Positions 8,839-17,415 of a stretch of 64,000 nt of DNA are shown here, piece by piece (position 1 is the first letter of the stretch; every line of letters begins with the position of its first letter). The stretch is taken from the NCBI GenBank assembly GCA_003217735.2, contig CP031585.1:620001-684000 (forward strand). Direction: 5' to 3'. The DNA comes from Marinibacterium anthonyi. GTDB taxonomy: Bacteria; Pseudomonadota; Alphaproteobacteria; Rhodobacterales; Rhodobacteraceae. Made by a program: the position numbers and the translations under genes. The notes beneath the pieces are model-generated. The model was not told the DNA's origin, ran no database searches, and worked only from the letters and a program-made list of their open reading frames with translations.

Positions 8839-9520
8839 ACAGCGCGTCGTCCAGCCCGCAATCGCGCCTTGTGCCGCCGCCGCAGGGCCGCGGTTCCAGC
8901 CCGCGGGTGAAACAGACGCGGACCTCCTGCACGTACCCGTCCTGGCAGGTCACCGTCACCATGTCCGGCGTCAGGTCGGGATTGTCCTTCAGGAACGCCT
9001 CTTCCACGACCGAGGCGGGCAACCGCACAGGATCGTTGAGCTTGCGGAAGACGTCGGGCCGGCGGATCCGGTCATAGGCCACCCGCGACAGCGCGAAATA
9101 ATCGTCCGGTGCCAGGCCCGAACAGGTCCCGTGCTTTTTCCACTGGTGCCAGGCCAGCCCCGAACTGCCCATGATATCCGTCATCCCGGCGGTCATCTTG
9201 CGCGACGGCGCCGGTTCGTGCGTGGTGCAGTAATCCGGCCAGCCCTGTTCGTTCTGCGGCCACAACCCGTGCAGCGTCCAGCCGTAATCCTGGTCGCATT
9301 GCGGCGCCTGGCGGCGGTCGCCTTCCAGCGCGCACCAGTTCGGCGACCAGCTGAGCGACATGATGTAATAGTCGAATTCACCGGGGCTGTCCGCGCGGGC
9401 CGTCGTCCCGCCCAGCACCAGGCCCAGCGTCAGGCCCAGCGTCAGGCCCGGCACCAGGCCCAGCATCAGACCCGGCACCAGGCCCAGCCTGAGGATCAAT
9501 CCCGCCACGCTCTGCCGCAT
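8822..9520 (-). CDS. Ribonuclease T2 family, secreted
   Basis: 232 residues. It has a signal peptide of about 45 residues followed by the T2 core with both catalytic segments: LHGLWPQ (first His) and HQWKKHGTC (second His, Lys). Several Cys pairs suit a periplasmic disulfide-bonded enzyme. It would cleave RNA through 2',3'-cyclic intermediates. The start at 9518-9520 follows GGGAAGAGG. The signal peptide is built from a 12-bp DNA repeat, giving a run of Leu-Gly-Leu units. Confidence 0.92.
   Translation of the reverse strand: MRQSVAGLILRLGLVPGLMLGLVPGLTLGLTLGLVLGGTTARADSPGEFDYYIMSLSWSPNWCALEGDRRQAPQCDQDYGWTLHGLWPQNEQGWPDYCTTHEPAPSRKMTAGMTDIMGSSGLAWHQWKKHGTCSGLAPDDYFALSRVAYDRIRRPDVFRKLNDPVRLPASVVEEAFLKDNPDLTPDMVTVTCQDGYVQEVRVCFTRGLEPRPCGGGTRRDCGLDDALFTPLR
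9419..9490. repeat. 12-bp minisatellite in the RNase T2 signal peptide
   Basis: Six near-identical 12-bp units (CAGGCCCAGCGT and variants such as CAGGCCCGGCAC) in direct tandem, plus a partial unit at the left. Each encodes four hydrophobic-core residues (LGLx or PGLx), so unit changes keep the reading frame. Confidence 0.9.
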
Positions 9521-9657
9521 TCGCCTCTTCCCTTTCCCCGCACTGACCAGTATACAACCCCGAAGTTCCCCGACAACGGAAACCGCCCGCGGCCAAGTCC
9601 CGGGCCGCCTGGTCCGCCAGGCGCCGGGGAAGACGTACGTGTGAAGGAGCATGAAAC

Positions 9658-10419
9658 ATGGCACGACTGATCAATGCGCGCGCCACGGCTGTCTGGCTGG
9701 TGGACAACACCACGATGACGTTCAAGCAGATCGCTGATTTTGTCGGCATGCATGAACTTGAGATCCAGGGCATTGCCGATGGCGACGTCGCGGTTGGCGT
9801 GCGCGGCTTCGACCCGATCGCCAACAACCAGCTGACCCAGGACGAGATCGACAAGGCCGAGGCCAACCCGATCTACAAGCTCAGGGTCAAGCCGAACCCG
9901 GCTGCCGAAGGCGAAGAACAACGCCGCGGCCCGCGCTACACCCCGCTGTCCAAACGCCAGGACCGCCCGGCCTCGATCCTGTGGCTGGTCAAGTTCCATC
10001 CCGAACTGACCGACGCCCAGATCTCGAAGCTGGTGGGCACCACCAAGCCGACGATCCAGGCGATTCGCGAACGGACCCACTGGAACATCGCCAACATCCA
10101 GCCGATCGACCCGGTCGCCCTGGGCCTGTGCAAGCAGTCCGAACTGGACGCCGCCGTGCAAAAGGCCGCCGCCCGCAAGGCCGCCGAGGGCGAGGTCATG
10201 GACGACGACGCCCGTCGCCGCCTGGTCAGCACCGAACAATCGCTGGGCATGGAAACCGAACCGCGCATCCCGACCGCCATCGAAGGGCTCGAGACGTTCT
10301 CGCTGTCCGACGACGACGACGATGAGGAAGACAGCCGCCCGATCGTGGACGCGGACAGCTTCTTCAACCTGCCCTCCGGCGGGGATGACGACGACGAGGA
10401 AGACGATCAGCCCCGCTGA
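9658..10419 (+). CDS. trcR: Cell-cycle transcriptional regulator TrcR (DUF1013)
   Basis: 253 residues. It has helix-turn-helix-like segments near the start (TTMTFKQIADFVGMHELEIQGIAD, in part) and around residues 105-135 (ISKLVGTTKPTIQAIRERTHW). The C-terminal 40 residues are two acidic blocks (DDDDDEED and DDDDEEDD). This matches DUF1013/TrcR, a conserved alphaproteobacterial regulator acting with RNA polymerase in cell-cycle control. Its ribosome site is GAAGGAG. It is divergent from the RNase T2 gene. Confidence 0.88.
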   Translation: MARLINARATAVWLVDNTTMTFKQIADFVGMHELEIQGIADGDVAVGVRGFDPIANNQLTQDEIDKAEANPIYKLRVKPNPAAEGEEQRRGPRYTPLSKRQDRPASILWLVKFHPELTDAQISKLVGTTKPTIQAIRERTHWNIANIQPIDPVALGLCKQSELDAAVQKAAARKAAEGEVMDDDARRRLVSTEQSLGMETEPRIPTAIEGLETFSLSDDDDDEEDSRPIVDADSFFNLPSGGDDDDEEDDQPR

Positions 10420-10437
10420 CCGTCAGCCCCCGTCACG

Positions 10438-10875
10438 TCAAACCTGGGCCTTGCCGAACCCGGCAATGGCCCTGGTCATCAATCGAACCAGATCGGCGCG
10501 CTCGTGCGGGGATAGCCCGGCGAGCGCGTCTTCGTTCACGGCCTCTGCCGCCGCCACCGCCGGGGCGTGCAGGGACCGGCCGCGCTCCGTCAGCCAGGTC
10601 CGCTTGATCCGCCCGTCGTGATCGTCGGGCCGCCGCGCGATCAGCCCGTCGCGTTCCATCCGGTTCAGCGAATTGGCCACCGTCGCCTGTTCGATCCCCA
10701 GCGCATCGACCAGCTCGCGCTGGCTGCGCCCGTCCCTTTCCCAAAGCTGCAGCATGATCGGGAAGGTCCCCGTCGACAGGCCCAGCGGCCGGATCCGGGC
10801 CTGCAGCCCCTGCGCGAACAGCCGCGCCAGGTGGTTCGTCAGGTATCCGGGCGATGTGGTGCGCGTGAAGGTCAT
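10438..10875 (-). CDS. MarR-family transcriptional regulator
   Basis: 145 residues with the MarR winged helix: GIEQATVANSLNRMERDGLIARRPDDHDGR covers recognition helix and wing (given here only in outline; the wing DDHDGR is diagnostic). I start at ATG 10873-10875, where MarR similarity begins; two upstream ATGs would place the operator inside the gene. No clear ribosome site is visible, so translation may be leaderless. It is divergent from a membrane protein gene across three operator-like palindromes. Confidence 0.85.
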   Translation of the reverse strand: MTFTRTTSPGYLTNHLARLFAQGLQARIRPLGLSTGTFPIMLQLWERDGRSQRELVDALGIEQATVANSLNRMERDGLIARRPDDHDGRIKRTWLTERGRSLHAPAVAAAEAVNEDALAGLSPHERADLVRLMTRAIAGFGKAQV

Positions 10876-10893
10876 GGGATGACAGTAATTCAT

Positions 10894-10987
10894 ATAGCAG
10901 GCTATGCAATGGAAGGATAGCATGCTATATCAATGCCGGATCCCCAGTGCCTCTGCCAGATCCGCATTCATATATATAGCAAGCTAT
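10894..10987. promoter_or_regulatory. Three MarR-type operator sites ATAGCNNGCTAT
   Basis: Copies at 10894-10905 (centre AG), 10917-10928 (AT, a perfect palindrome) and 10976-10987 (AA). Centres are 23 and 59 bp apart. The third lies 10 bp before the start codon of the divergent membrane protein and the first lies 18 bp before the MarR start, so the regulator probably represses both directions. Confidence 0.75.
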
Positions 10988-10997
10988 GGAGTAACCC

Positions 10998-11450
10998 GTG
11001 CCAAAGTCCCTTCACCCCGCCGCCGCCAGCCTGTCGCTGCTGATCATCGCGGCCTTCTGGCTGTCGACCCTTTTGACCAAGCTTCTGGGCTCCGACGCCC
11101 AGGTCGTCTGGCTCAAGACCCATCTGCCCTGGGCGTTCCTGCTGCTGATCCCGGCACTGGCCGTCACCGGCGCCACGGGCATCACCCGCGCCGGCCCCCG
11201 GCGCGGGCGGCTGATCGACGCAAAGCGCAGGCGCATGCCCCTGATCGCCGCCAACGGCCTGCTGATCCTGGTGCCCTCGGCCCTGTTCCTGGCCGCGCGG
11301 GCGGGGCAGGGGCGGCTGGACGCCACCTTCCACGCCGTTCAGATCGTCGAACTGGGCTTCGGCGCGGTGAACATCCTGCTGCTGGGTCTTGGCTTTCGCG
11401 ACGGGCTGCGGCTGACCGGCCGCCTGCGCCCGCGTTTGCGGACCAGTTGA
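10998..11450 (+). CDS. Small membrane protein controlled by MarR
   Basis: 150 residues with four predicted membrane helices (about residues 10-30, 43-62, 80-98, 112-132) and a basic tail. It starts at GTG 10998 with GGAG seven bases upstream. I do not recognise a named family. An operator copy sits directly before its start and the divergent MarR gene lies next door, so it is probably the regulator's main target, such as a small transporter or stress membrane protein. Confidence 0.65.
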   Translation: MPKSLHPAAASLSLLIIAAFWLSTLLTKLLGSDAQVVWLKTHLPWAFLLLIPALAVTGATGITRAGPRRGRLIDAKRRRMPLIAANGLLILVPSALFLAARAGQGRLDATFHAVQIVELGFGAVNILLLGLGFRDGLRLTGRLRPRLRTS

Positions 11451-11587
11451 AACAGGGCAGGGCGGCCCCGCACCGCCCATCCGCTGAGCATTCGGTAACC
11501 GTGAAGCGGTAAGCTCGGATCATCGGGTTGACGTTTCTCGATCCGATCAACACTTTAAGCGCATCACCCATCACCGCCGGAGCGCCC

Positions 11588-12337
11588 ATGCCCTCCCTGC
11601 CCACCCGCCGCCCCATAGCCCTGACCGCCGAACACGTCGCGCGCGTCTACCGCGAGATCCCCGATCCCGGTTTGACCTCGCCCACGCACACGCCGATGAC
11701 GGACGAGGAAAAGACCGATTTCGCGAACCGCCTGCTGGCCGAGAACGACGGCAAGCCGTTCTGGGTCTTTGCCTACGGGTCGCTGATCTGGAAACCGGCT
11801 TTCGAATACGACGAACGGCTGCCCTGCCTTCTGCACGGCTGGCACCGGTCCTTCTGCATGGACATGCGCGGCTGGCGCGCCACGCCCGATCAGCCCGGGC
11901 TGATGCTGGCGCTCGACCGGGGCGGGTCCTGTTCCGGCGTCGCCTACCGCATGCCCGAAGATGACCAGCTGGGCCGCATGATCCGCCTGATCGAACGCGA
12001 AGGCGGCTTCCGCCAGATGATCCCCTGGGTGCGCTGGGTCACCCTGCGCGCCGGCGGCGAAAGCTTCCGCGGGCTGGTGTTCTACTGCACCCCCGCCGAT
12101 GCCAAGATGCAGGGCGACGGCGACGGCGAAGGCCGCCTGATCCGCCTGTCCATGCAGGACCAGACCCATCGCATCGCCCGCGCCGTGGGTCACGCGGGCA
12201 GCTGCGCCGAATACCTGTTCAACACGGTCACCCACCTGGAAGACCTGGGCATCCACGACAGCTACATGTGGAAACTGCAGGAACTCGTCGCCGACGAGAT
12301 CGACGCGGTCCACGGCGCGCCCGAAGCCGCCGAATAG
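11588..12337 (+). CDS. Gamma-glutamylcyclotransferase, ChaC type
   Basis: 249 residues. FWVFAYGSLIWKPAF carries the YGSL loop that binds the gamma-glutamyl group, and the catalytic Glu is in the RxxxREGGFR-type segment (IEREGGFRQ, about residue 137). ChaC enzymes degrade glutathione to 5-oxoproline and Cys-Gly in the cytosol. The start at 11588 (MPSLPTRR) follows GGAG; an upstream in-frame ATG at 11528 lacks a ribosome site. Confidence 0.9.
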   Translation: MPSLPTRRPIALTAEHVARVYREIPDPGLTSPTHTPMTDEEKTDFANRLLAENDGKPFWVFAYGSLIWKPAFEYDERLPCLLHGWHRSFCMDMRGWRATPDQPGLMLALDRGGSCSGVAYRMPEDDQLGRMIRLIEREGGFRQMIPWVRWVTLRAGGESFRGLVFYCTPADAKMQGDGDGEGRLIRLSMQDQTHRIARAVGHAGSCAEYLFNTVTHLEDLGIHDSYMWKLQELVADEIDAVHGAPEAAE

Positions 12338-12387
12338 GGCCCTCGGAATATCGGAATAGGGCTGGCGAATTGGGCCGCTACAGGCCC

Positions 12388-13086
12388 TTACAGCCGGATC
12401 TCGCCCCGGCCCATCACATTCCCCGACGGCCCGTCCTGCTGCGATCCGCCCGGGGGTTCTTCGCTGATACCCATGGTAAAGGTGCCCTGAACCCCGCGCA
12501 GCGCCAGCGGCAGGTGAAGCCGCGCGGTATCGCCGTCGCCGAACAGGCCCACCGACACCGCCGGCTGGTCCGGCCCGTGCGCCCAGACCTGCAGCACCCG
12601 GCCCGAGGGCGCATCGCCCGCCACCCGCGTCACCTGCAGCACGCCCGCGCCTTCGTCCAGCACCGCCAGGAACCGGAAACCGCCATCGTCCGACACGATT
12701 TCGGCCGCGCGCAGCGGTTCGGGCGCGGGCCGGTCCGTCACCAGCAGGTAGCCCAGCATCGCCACCGCCAGCACCGCCACGATGCTGATCGCCCGCCAGA
12801 AGGCCAGGGCCGCCAGCACCCGCCGTGGCACCGCCCCGGCCGCGCCCTCGGGCGCCCCGAACAGCCGCGCCTCCAGCGCGGCCTGCGCGCCCCGGGGCAC
12901 CGGTTCGGGCGTCAGTTCGACAGCCATCTCCGACAGCTCGATCTCCCACCGGGTCACCTCTGCGGCAAAGACAGGGTCCTCGGACACACGCCGCTGCGCC
13001 TCGGCAAGCTCTGCTCCCGAGAGAAGGCCAAGCGCGAACTCGGCTGCCAGCATGGTGTCGTCGTCGAACTCCATCTCTTCCTTCAT
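12388..13086 (-). CDS. Anti-sigma factor, RskA-like
   Basis: 232 residues. The N-terminal cytoplasmic domain (about 1-90) has the DDTMLAAEFALGLLSGAELAEA-like helix that grips ECF sigma factors. One membrane helix follows (about 98-118), then a periplasmic RskA-type domain. It overlaps the sigma gene by four bases (ATGA), so the two are translationally coupled. It should hold the sigma factor inactive until a periplasmic signal destroys it. There is no zinc-binding HxxxCxxC motif. Confidence 0.85.
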   Translation of the reverse strand: MKEEMEFDDDTMLAAEFALGLLSGAELAEAQRRVSEDPVFAAEVTRWEIELSEMAVELTPEPVPRGAQAALEARLFGAPEGAAGAVPRRVLAALAFWRAISIVAVLAVAMLGYLLVTDRPAPEPLRAAEIVSDDGGFRFLAVLDEGAGVLQVTRVAGDAPSGRVLQVWAHGPDQPAVSVGLFGDGDTARLHLPLALRGVQGTFTMGISEEPPGGSQQDGPSGNVMGRGEIRL

Positions 13087-13631
13087 CGGGACATGCACTC
13101 CCGCAGCGACATCAACCCGCGCCGCAGCCATGTGCGCACGGTGTTCAGTGGAATGCCGAAGGCATCGGCCAGATCCGCATAGCTGTCGCCGTCCAGATAG
13201 GCACGCTGCACCGCAGCACGCCGATCCTCGGGCAATTCGGCCAGGCAGGCCCTGATCCGCCCGGCCTCGGACGCGGCCACCAGGGCCGCTTCGGGCCCGG
13301 CGCCGGGGCTGGTCAGGTGGTGCGCGTGGTCTGCGATATCCTCCGTCGTCCTGCGCGCCCGCAGCCGGTCGATGGCCGTGTTGCGGGCGATGGTAAACAG
13401 CCAGCTCATCGGGTGATGATCGGTGACCTGGAACCGGTCCGCATGCCGCCAGATCTTGACGAACGTGTCCTGCAGCGCGTCCTGCGCCTCGGCCTGGTCC
13501 TTCAGGACACGCAGGGACAGGGCGAAAAGTTTCGGACCCGAGGTATCGAAAAGCGCGGCAAAGGCCTGCCGATCGCCCAGGGCGATGCGGCCAAGCAGAC
13601 GCTCAAGCTCTTCCCGGTCCCCGGTCTCCAT
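13083..13631 (-). CDS. ECF sigma factor, RpoE/SigK-like
   Basis: 182 residues with region 2 (DALQDTFVKIWRHADRF and PMSWLFTIARNTAIDRLR) and region 4 (YADLADAFGIPLNTVRTWLRRGL). The start at 13629-13631 follows GGGGGAAAG. Its operon partner is the anti-sigma gene. A divergent secreted protein gene lies 238 bp upstream and is a plausible target, as in other RpoE-RskA clusters of Rhodobacteraceae. Confidence 0.93.
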   Translation of the reverse strand: METGDREELERLLGRIALGDRQAFAALFDTSGPKLFALSLRVLKDQAEAQDALQDTFVKIWRHADRFQVTDHHPMSWLFTIARNTAIDRLRARRTTEDIADHAHHLTSPGAGPEAALVAASEAGRIRACLAELPEDRRAAVQRAYLDGDSYADLADAFGIPLNTVRTWLRRGLMSLRECMSR

Positions 13632-13868
13632 CTTTCCCCCGGGCCGTGGCCCCGCAACTGCTGTCACACCATTGGTAGCAGACCGGTCCGGCTTGCGTCC
13701 AGAAAACCTGAAATCCCCCGCGCTGCCATGGATCGTGCGAAAATTACCGAACCTTTCCAGCGTTTTGAAACTTTTTCACCAATCCCGCGAAACTTCCCCG
13801 CCGATGCCTTCGTGCCTTTGACCATAGCAGCGGCACACCGCCCGCCTGCCAGACAGGGAGAAGACCTC

Positions 13869-14282
13869 ATGAAGACCCAAATCCTCGCCGCCGCCGCGAT
13901 CTGCGCCGCCACCTCCGCCTTTGCCGCGTCGCACGCCATGGCGCCCATGGTCGACGCCAAGGACCAGTCCGTCGCCAACGGCATCGTCAGCGCCGACATG
14001 ATCACCGCCGGCGAAAACGGCTGGATGGTCGTGCACCGCACCGACGCCGACATGAAGCCCGGCCCGGTCGTCGGCTACGCCCCCCTGCGCAAGGGCGAAA
14101 ACATCGACGTCGCCGCCATCCTGACCGAAGACGTCATGCCCGGCGACATGCTGATGCTGATGGTGCACGGCGAAACCGGGGGCATGCAGACCGGCGCCTT
14201 CGAATACACGCTGGGCGCCAAGGAAGACGGCCCGATCAAGATCGACGGCAACCTGGTGATGACCGTGATTACGGCGCAATAA
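13869..14282 (+). CDS. Secreted DUF7282-like protein
   Basis: 137 residues with a cleavable signal peptide (AAAAICAATSAFAASH) and a compact beta-rich domain of the DUF7282 type (VDAKDQSVANGIVSADMI, GWMVVHR). Its function is unknown. It is divergent from the ECF sigma/anti-sigma pair; the intervening 237 bp holds two GAAACTT copies about 25 bp apart that could be part of an ECF promoter. The ribosome site is GGGAG. Confidence 0.7.
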   Translation: MKTQILAAAAICAATSAFAASHAMAPMVDAKDQSVANGIVSADMITAGENGWMVVHRTDADMKPGPVVGYAPLRKGENIDVAAILTEDVMPGDMLMLMVHGETGGMQTGAFEYTLGAKEDGPIKIDGNLVMTVITAQ

Positions 14283-14315
14283 GCCGATCCGGTAAAGCGA
14301 ATTTGATCGCGAAAG

Positions 14316-14382
14316 CCGCCGGCCGTTCCCTGCCGGCGGTGCGTACGGCGCATCCTGTCCGTCAAATCCCCGGATGCGCCGT
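14316..14382. terminator. Two hairpins between convergent genes
   Basis: CCGCCGGC (14316-14323) pairs with GCCGGCGG (14332-14339), and ACGGCGCATCC (14345-14355) pairs with GGATGCGCCGT (14372-14382). They separate the DUF7282 gene from the convergent recR end and probably stop transcription from both sides. Confidence 0.6.
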
Positions 14383-14392
14383 GCGCGGTATG

Positions 14393-14986
14393 TCAGATAT
14401 CTTTCCGCGCCCGCAGCGCGGCGGATATCGTGCCATCGTCCAGGTAGTCCAGCTCGCCGCCGATCGGCACGCCCTGCGCCAGCGATGTCAGCCGCACCCG
14501 GCCTTCCAGCTGATCGGCGATGTAATGGGCGGTGGTCTGCCCGTCGACCGTGGCGTTCAGCGCCAGGATGACCTCGGTCACGTTTTCATCCTCGACGCGC
14601 TGCAGCAGCTGCGGAATGCGCAGATCCTCGGGGCCCACGGCGTCCAGCGCCGACAGCGTCCCGCCCAGCACGTGATAGCGTCCCTTGAACGACCCGCCCC
14701 GTTCCATCGCCCACAGGTCGGCGACGTCTTCCACGACACAGATTTCGCCCGTGGCGCGTTTCTCGCTGGCGCAGATGTCGCAAATGTCGGACGTGCCGAC
14801 ATTGCCGCAGCGCAGGCATTCGCGCGCCGTGACGGCGACGGTCTGCATCAGGTCCGCCAGCGGGGTCAGCAACAGCGCCCGCTTGCGGATCAGGTGCAGA
14901 ACCGCACGACGCGCCGACCGGGGGCCAAGCCCGGGCAGCTTGGCCATCATCTCGATCAGCGCATCGATATCGCGTGTCGATGACAT
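14393..14986 (-). CDS. recR: Recombination mediator RecR
   Basis: 197 residues: the N-terminal helix-hairpin-helix ([16 protein letters not shown]), the four-Cys zinc finger ([16 protein letters not shown]) and the Toprim domain ([15 protein letters not shown]). RecR works with RecF/RecO to load RecA on gapped DNA. It lies 20 bp downstream of ybaB, as in the usual dnaX-ybaB-recR order. Confidence 0.97.
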   Translation of the reverse strand: MSSTRDIDALIEMMAKLPGLGPRSARRAVLHLIRKRALLLTPLADLMQTVAVTARECLRCGNVGTSDICDICASEKRATGEICVVEDVADLWAMERGGSFKGRYHVLGGTLSALDAVGPEDLRIPQLLQRVEDENVTEVILALNATVDGQTTAHYIADQLEGRVRLTSLAQGVPIGGELDYLDDGTISAALRARKDI

Positions 14987-15006
14987 TCAGGCGCGGACGC
15001 TGCCGT

Positions 15007-15351
15007 TCAGAACGGCAGCTTCATGTCCTTGGGAATGCCCAGGCTTTCGGTCAGCTTGGCCATTTCGGCCTGGCTTGCCTCTGCCGCCTTTGCCTGCGCG
15101 TCCTTCACGGCGGCCAGGATCAGGTCCTCGACCACTTCCTTGTCGTCACCGCCCAGGATCGACGGATCGATATCCAGCGATTTCAGCTCGCCCTTCAGCG
15201 TCGCCGTCACCTTGACCAGCCCGGCGCCGGATTCCCCGTCGACGGTCATTTCGGCCATCTGTTCCTGCAGCTCGCCCATCTTGGTCTGCATGTCCTGCGC
15301 GGCCTTCATCATCTTGGCCATGTCGCCAAGCCCGCCAAGTCCCTTGAGCAT
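15007..15351 (-). CDS. YbaB/EbfC nucleoid-associated protein
   Basis: 114 residues with the family signature GLVKVTATLKGELKSLDIDPSIL and a Met/Gln-rich N-terminal helix. It is a DNA-binding dimer usually encoded between dnaX and recR. Here recR follows, but dnaX lies 4.3 kb upstream behind inserted genes. The 282 bp between its start and the HxlR gene contains no gene I can support. Confidence 0.93.
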   Translation of the reverse strand: MLKGLGGLGDMAKMMKAAQDMQTKMGELQEQMAEMTVDGESGAGLVKVTATLKGELKSLDIDPSILGGDDKEVVEDLILAAVKDAQAKAAEASQAEMAKLTESLGIPKDMKLPF

Positions 15352-15633
15352 TGTCTGTTCTCCGAAAAACTGTTCCGCAGCCGGACCCGGCCGCGCGTCA
15401 CGCCTGTTTTACGCGATATCCCCTGCGGGATGCCAGCCCGTGCTGCGGGATTTGCGCAGGAGCGGGGGGAAAACCAGGGTCATGGGGGGCCGTGACCCGA
15501 CGCGGGCTTCAGATGGACGTTCCATCATGGTGCCGCGCAGCCTCGGACTGGGCCCCGGGCGGCCGGTCGCAGACCGCGCGTGGCAGCCGGTCCCTTGCAC
15601 AAGGGGCACGTCAGTTCCCGGCGGCTCCCGGCG

Positions 15634-16020
15634 TCAGGCCTTTTCCCGCCGCGATGTCGCCCTGGCCTGCATCTCGTCCAGCGCGTCGGAATTATCGCGT
15701 CCCCAATCATAGACCAGATCGACCAGGCCCACGAAACGGCGCCCAAGCGGGGTAAGGCTGTAGCGCACGGCAGGGGGCACGGTGCTCTCGACATGCCGGT
15801 CGATCAGACCGCTCATCTCCATCTCGCGCAGGGTCTGCACCAGCATCTTCTTGGAAATGCCCGGCAGGCTCCGCTGCAGCACTCCGGTCCGCGCCTCGCC
15901 GTCGTGGCGGGCGTGCAGCGTGTGCAGGATCATGCTGGTCCATTTCGTCGAGAAGATCTCGAGAACCCGCCGCGGGGCGCAATCCTCGCGCCATTCGCTT
16001 TCGTCGCTGCCCGGCTGCAT
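15634..16020 (-). CDS. HxlR-family transcriptional regulator
   Basis: 128 residues with the HxlR winged helix (FSTKWTSMILHTL; GISKKMLVQTLREMEMSGLI; VRYSLTPLGR). The start at 16018-16020 follows AAGAGG. The longer open frame upstream runs through the intergenic region and is not used. It is divergent from an NAD-dependent reductase gene 100 bp away, with a shared repeat in between, so it probably controls that gene. Confidence 0.88.
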   Translation of the reverse strand: MQPGSDESEWREDCAPRRVLEIFSTKWTSMILHTLHARHDGEARTGVLQRSLPGISKKMLVQTLREMEMSGLIDRHVESTVPPAVRYSLTPLGRRFVGLVDLVYDWGRDNSDALDEMQARATSRREKA

Positions 16021-16032
16021 GGTTACCTCTTG

Positions 16033-16087
16033 GTGTCTAGGTCCCAGTTTGGTGCCGTCTAGCGCCCGGGCGCCCCCGTGTCTAGGT
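16033..16087. promoter_or_regulatory. Candidate HxlR operator repeats
   Basis: The 10-mer GTGTCTAGGT occurs at 16033-16042 and again at 16078-16087, with a related GGTGCCGTCTAG between them, inside the divergent promoter region. HxlR proteins bind such direct repeats. This is inferred from position. Confidence 0.45.
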
Positions 16088-16120
16088 AGGGCGTCCCATG
16101 AATGAAACGGAGAGCATGAC

Positions 16121-17188
16121 ATGTCCAAACGCGCATTGGTGGTCGGAGCCACCGGCATCCAGGGCAGCGCCCTGGCGACCAGGCTGATCACGGAAGGCTT
16201 CGAGGTGTTCGGCCTGGCCCGCCACCCCTCGGACCAGCCCGGGGTTACCCCGGTGGCCGCCGACCTGCTGGCGCCGGACTCCCTTGGCCGCGCCCTGGAA
16301 GGGATCAAGCCCACGCATGTCTTTCTGGCCACCTGGGTGCGCAAACAGACCGAAGCCGAGAACATCCGCGTCAACGCGCAGATGCTGCGCAACCTCTTTG
16401 ACGCGCTGCGTCCGGCAGGATCCGTCGCGCATGTGGCGCTGGTCACCGGACTGAAGCACTACCTCGGCCCGTTCGAGGCCTACGGCAAGGGCGCCTTGCC
16501 TCAGACGCCCTTCCGCGAGGACCAGGGCCGGCTCGACGTCGAGAACTTCTACTACGCCCAGGAGGACGAGCTTTTCGCCGCGGCCGCGCGCGACGGCTTC
16601 ACCTGGAGCGTCCATCGCCCGCACACCGTCATCGGCAAGGCCCTGGGCAATGCCATGAACATGGGCCAGACGCTGGCCGTCTACGCCACCATCTGCCGCG
16701 AAACCGGCAGGCCCTTCCGCTTTCCCGGATCGCAGGTGCAATGGGATTCGCTGACCGACATGACCGATGCCCGCCAGCTCGCGGCGCAGGCGGTCTGGGC
16801 GGCGACGAATGCGGCAGGGCGGAACCAGGATTTCAACGTCGTCAACGGCGATGTCTTCCGCTGGAGCTGGATGTGGCACCGGATCGCGGACTGGTTCGGC
16901 ATCGAGGCGGAAGAGTTCGACGGGACGGTGCGCCCGCTGGAACAGCAGATGGCCGGGGACGCCGGGATCTGGGCAGGGATCGCCAAGCGCCACGGGCTTG
17001 TCGAAAGCGACCTGGGCCGCCTTGCCTCGCCCTGGCATACGGATGCCGATCTGGGCCGGCCGATCGAGGTGGTCACCGACATGTCCAAGGCCCGCAAACT
17101 CGGTTTCACCGGCTATGTCCCGACAGATGACGCGTTCCGCACCTTGTTCGAACAGCTTCGCGCGGACCGCATCATCCCGGATTCATGA
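16121..17188 (+). CDS. Atypical SDR reductase, PRISE (progesterone 5-beta-reductase/iridoid synthase-like)
   Basis: 355 residues. It starts with the extended-SDR nucleotide motif VVGATGIQGSAL. It contains the PRISE pattern: a Lys in the LVTGLKHYLGPFE segment and a Tyr in NFYYAQEDELF, followed by WSVHRPHTVIG. PRISE enzymes reduce activated C=C bonds with NADPH. The neighbouring HxlR repressor suggests induction by an electrophile or aromatic compound; the actual substrate is unknown. Confidence 0.82.
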   Translation: MSKRALVVGATGIQGSALATRLITEGFEVFGLARHPSDQPGVTPVAADLLAPDSLGRALEGIKPTHVFLATWVRKQTEAENIRVNAQMLRNLFDALRPAGSVAHVALVTGLKHYLGPFEAYGKGALPQTPFREDQGRLDVENFYYAQEDELFAAAARDGFTWSVHRPHTVIGKALGNAMNMGQTLAVYATICRETGRPFRFPGSQVQWDSLTDMTDARQLAAQAVWAATNAAGRNQDFNVVNGDVFRWSWMWHRIADWFGIEAEEFDGTVRPLEQQMAGDAGIWAGIAKRHGLVESDLGRLASPWHTDADLGRPIEVVTDMSKARKLGFTGYVPTDDAFRTLFEQLRADRIIPDS

Positions 17189-17208
17189 GCCGGCATTCAG
17201 AACCGGGG

Positions 17209-17292
17209 GCCGGTCCGGGCCCCCGCAAAGGCGCTGCCGCAAGGCCGGTCCGGGCCCCCGCAAAGGCGCTGCCGCAAGGCCGGTCCGGGCCC
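17209..17292. repeat. 35-bp tandem repeat, 2.4 copies
   Basis: Two identical 35-bp units (17209-17243, 17244-17278), each beginning GCCGGTCCGGGCCC, then a partial third. It lies just after the reductase stop. GC-rich complementary blocks inside each unit may form terminator-like hairpins. Confidence 0.9.
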
Positions 17293-17415
17293 GGCATGTG
17301 TGATGCCGCGCCCGGCGGCAAAGGCGGCGATCGGGGTGTGACACTGAACCGAAGCCTTGCCTTGGCAGAGCCGATGTTGCGACAGTGCCGCGTCATCACG
17401 CAGAACCCGTAGCCC

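Noticed and set aside
17209-17292. CRISPR array
   Set aside because: Units are directly adjacent with no spacers.
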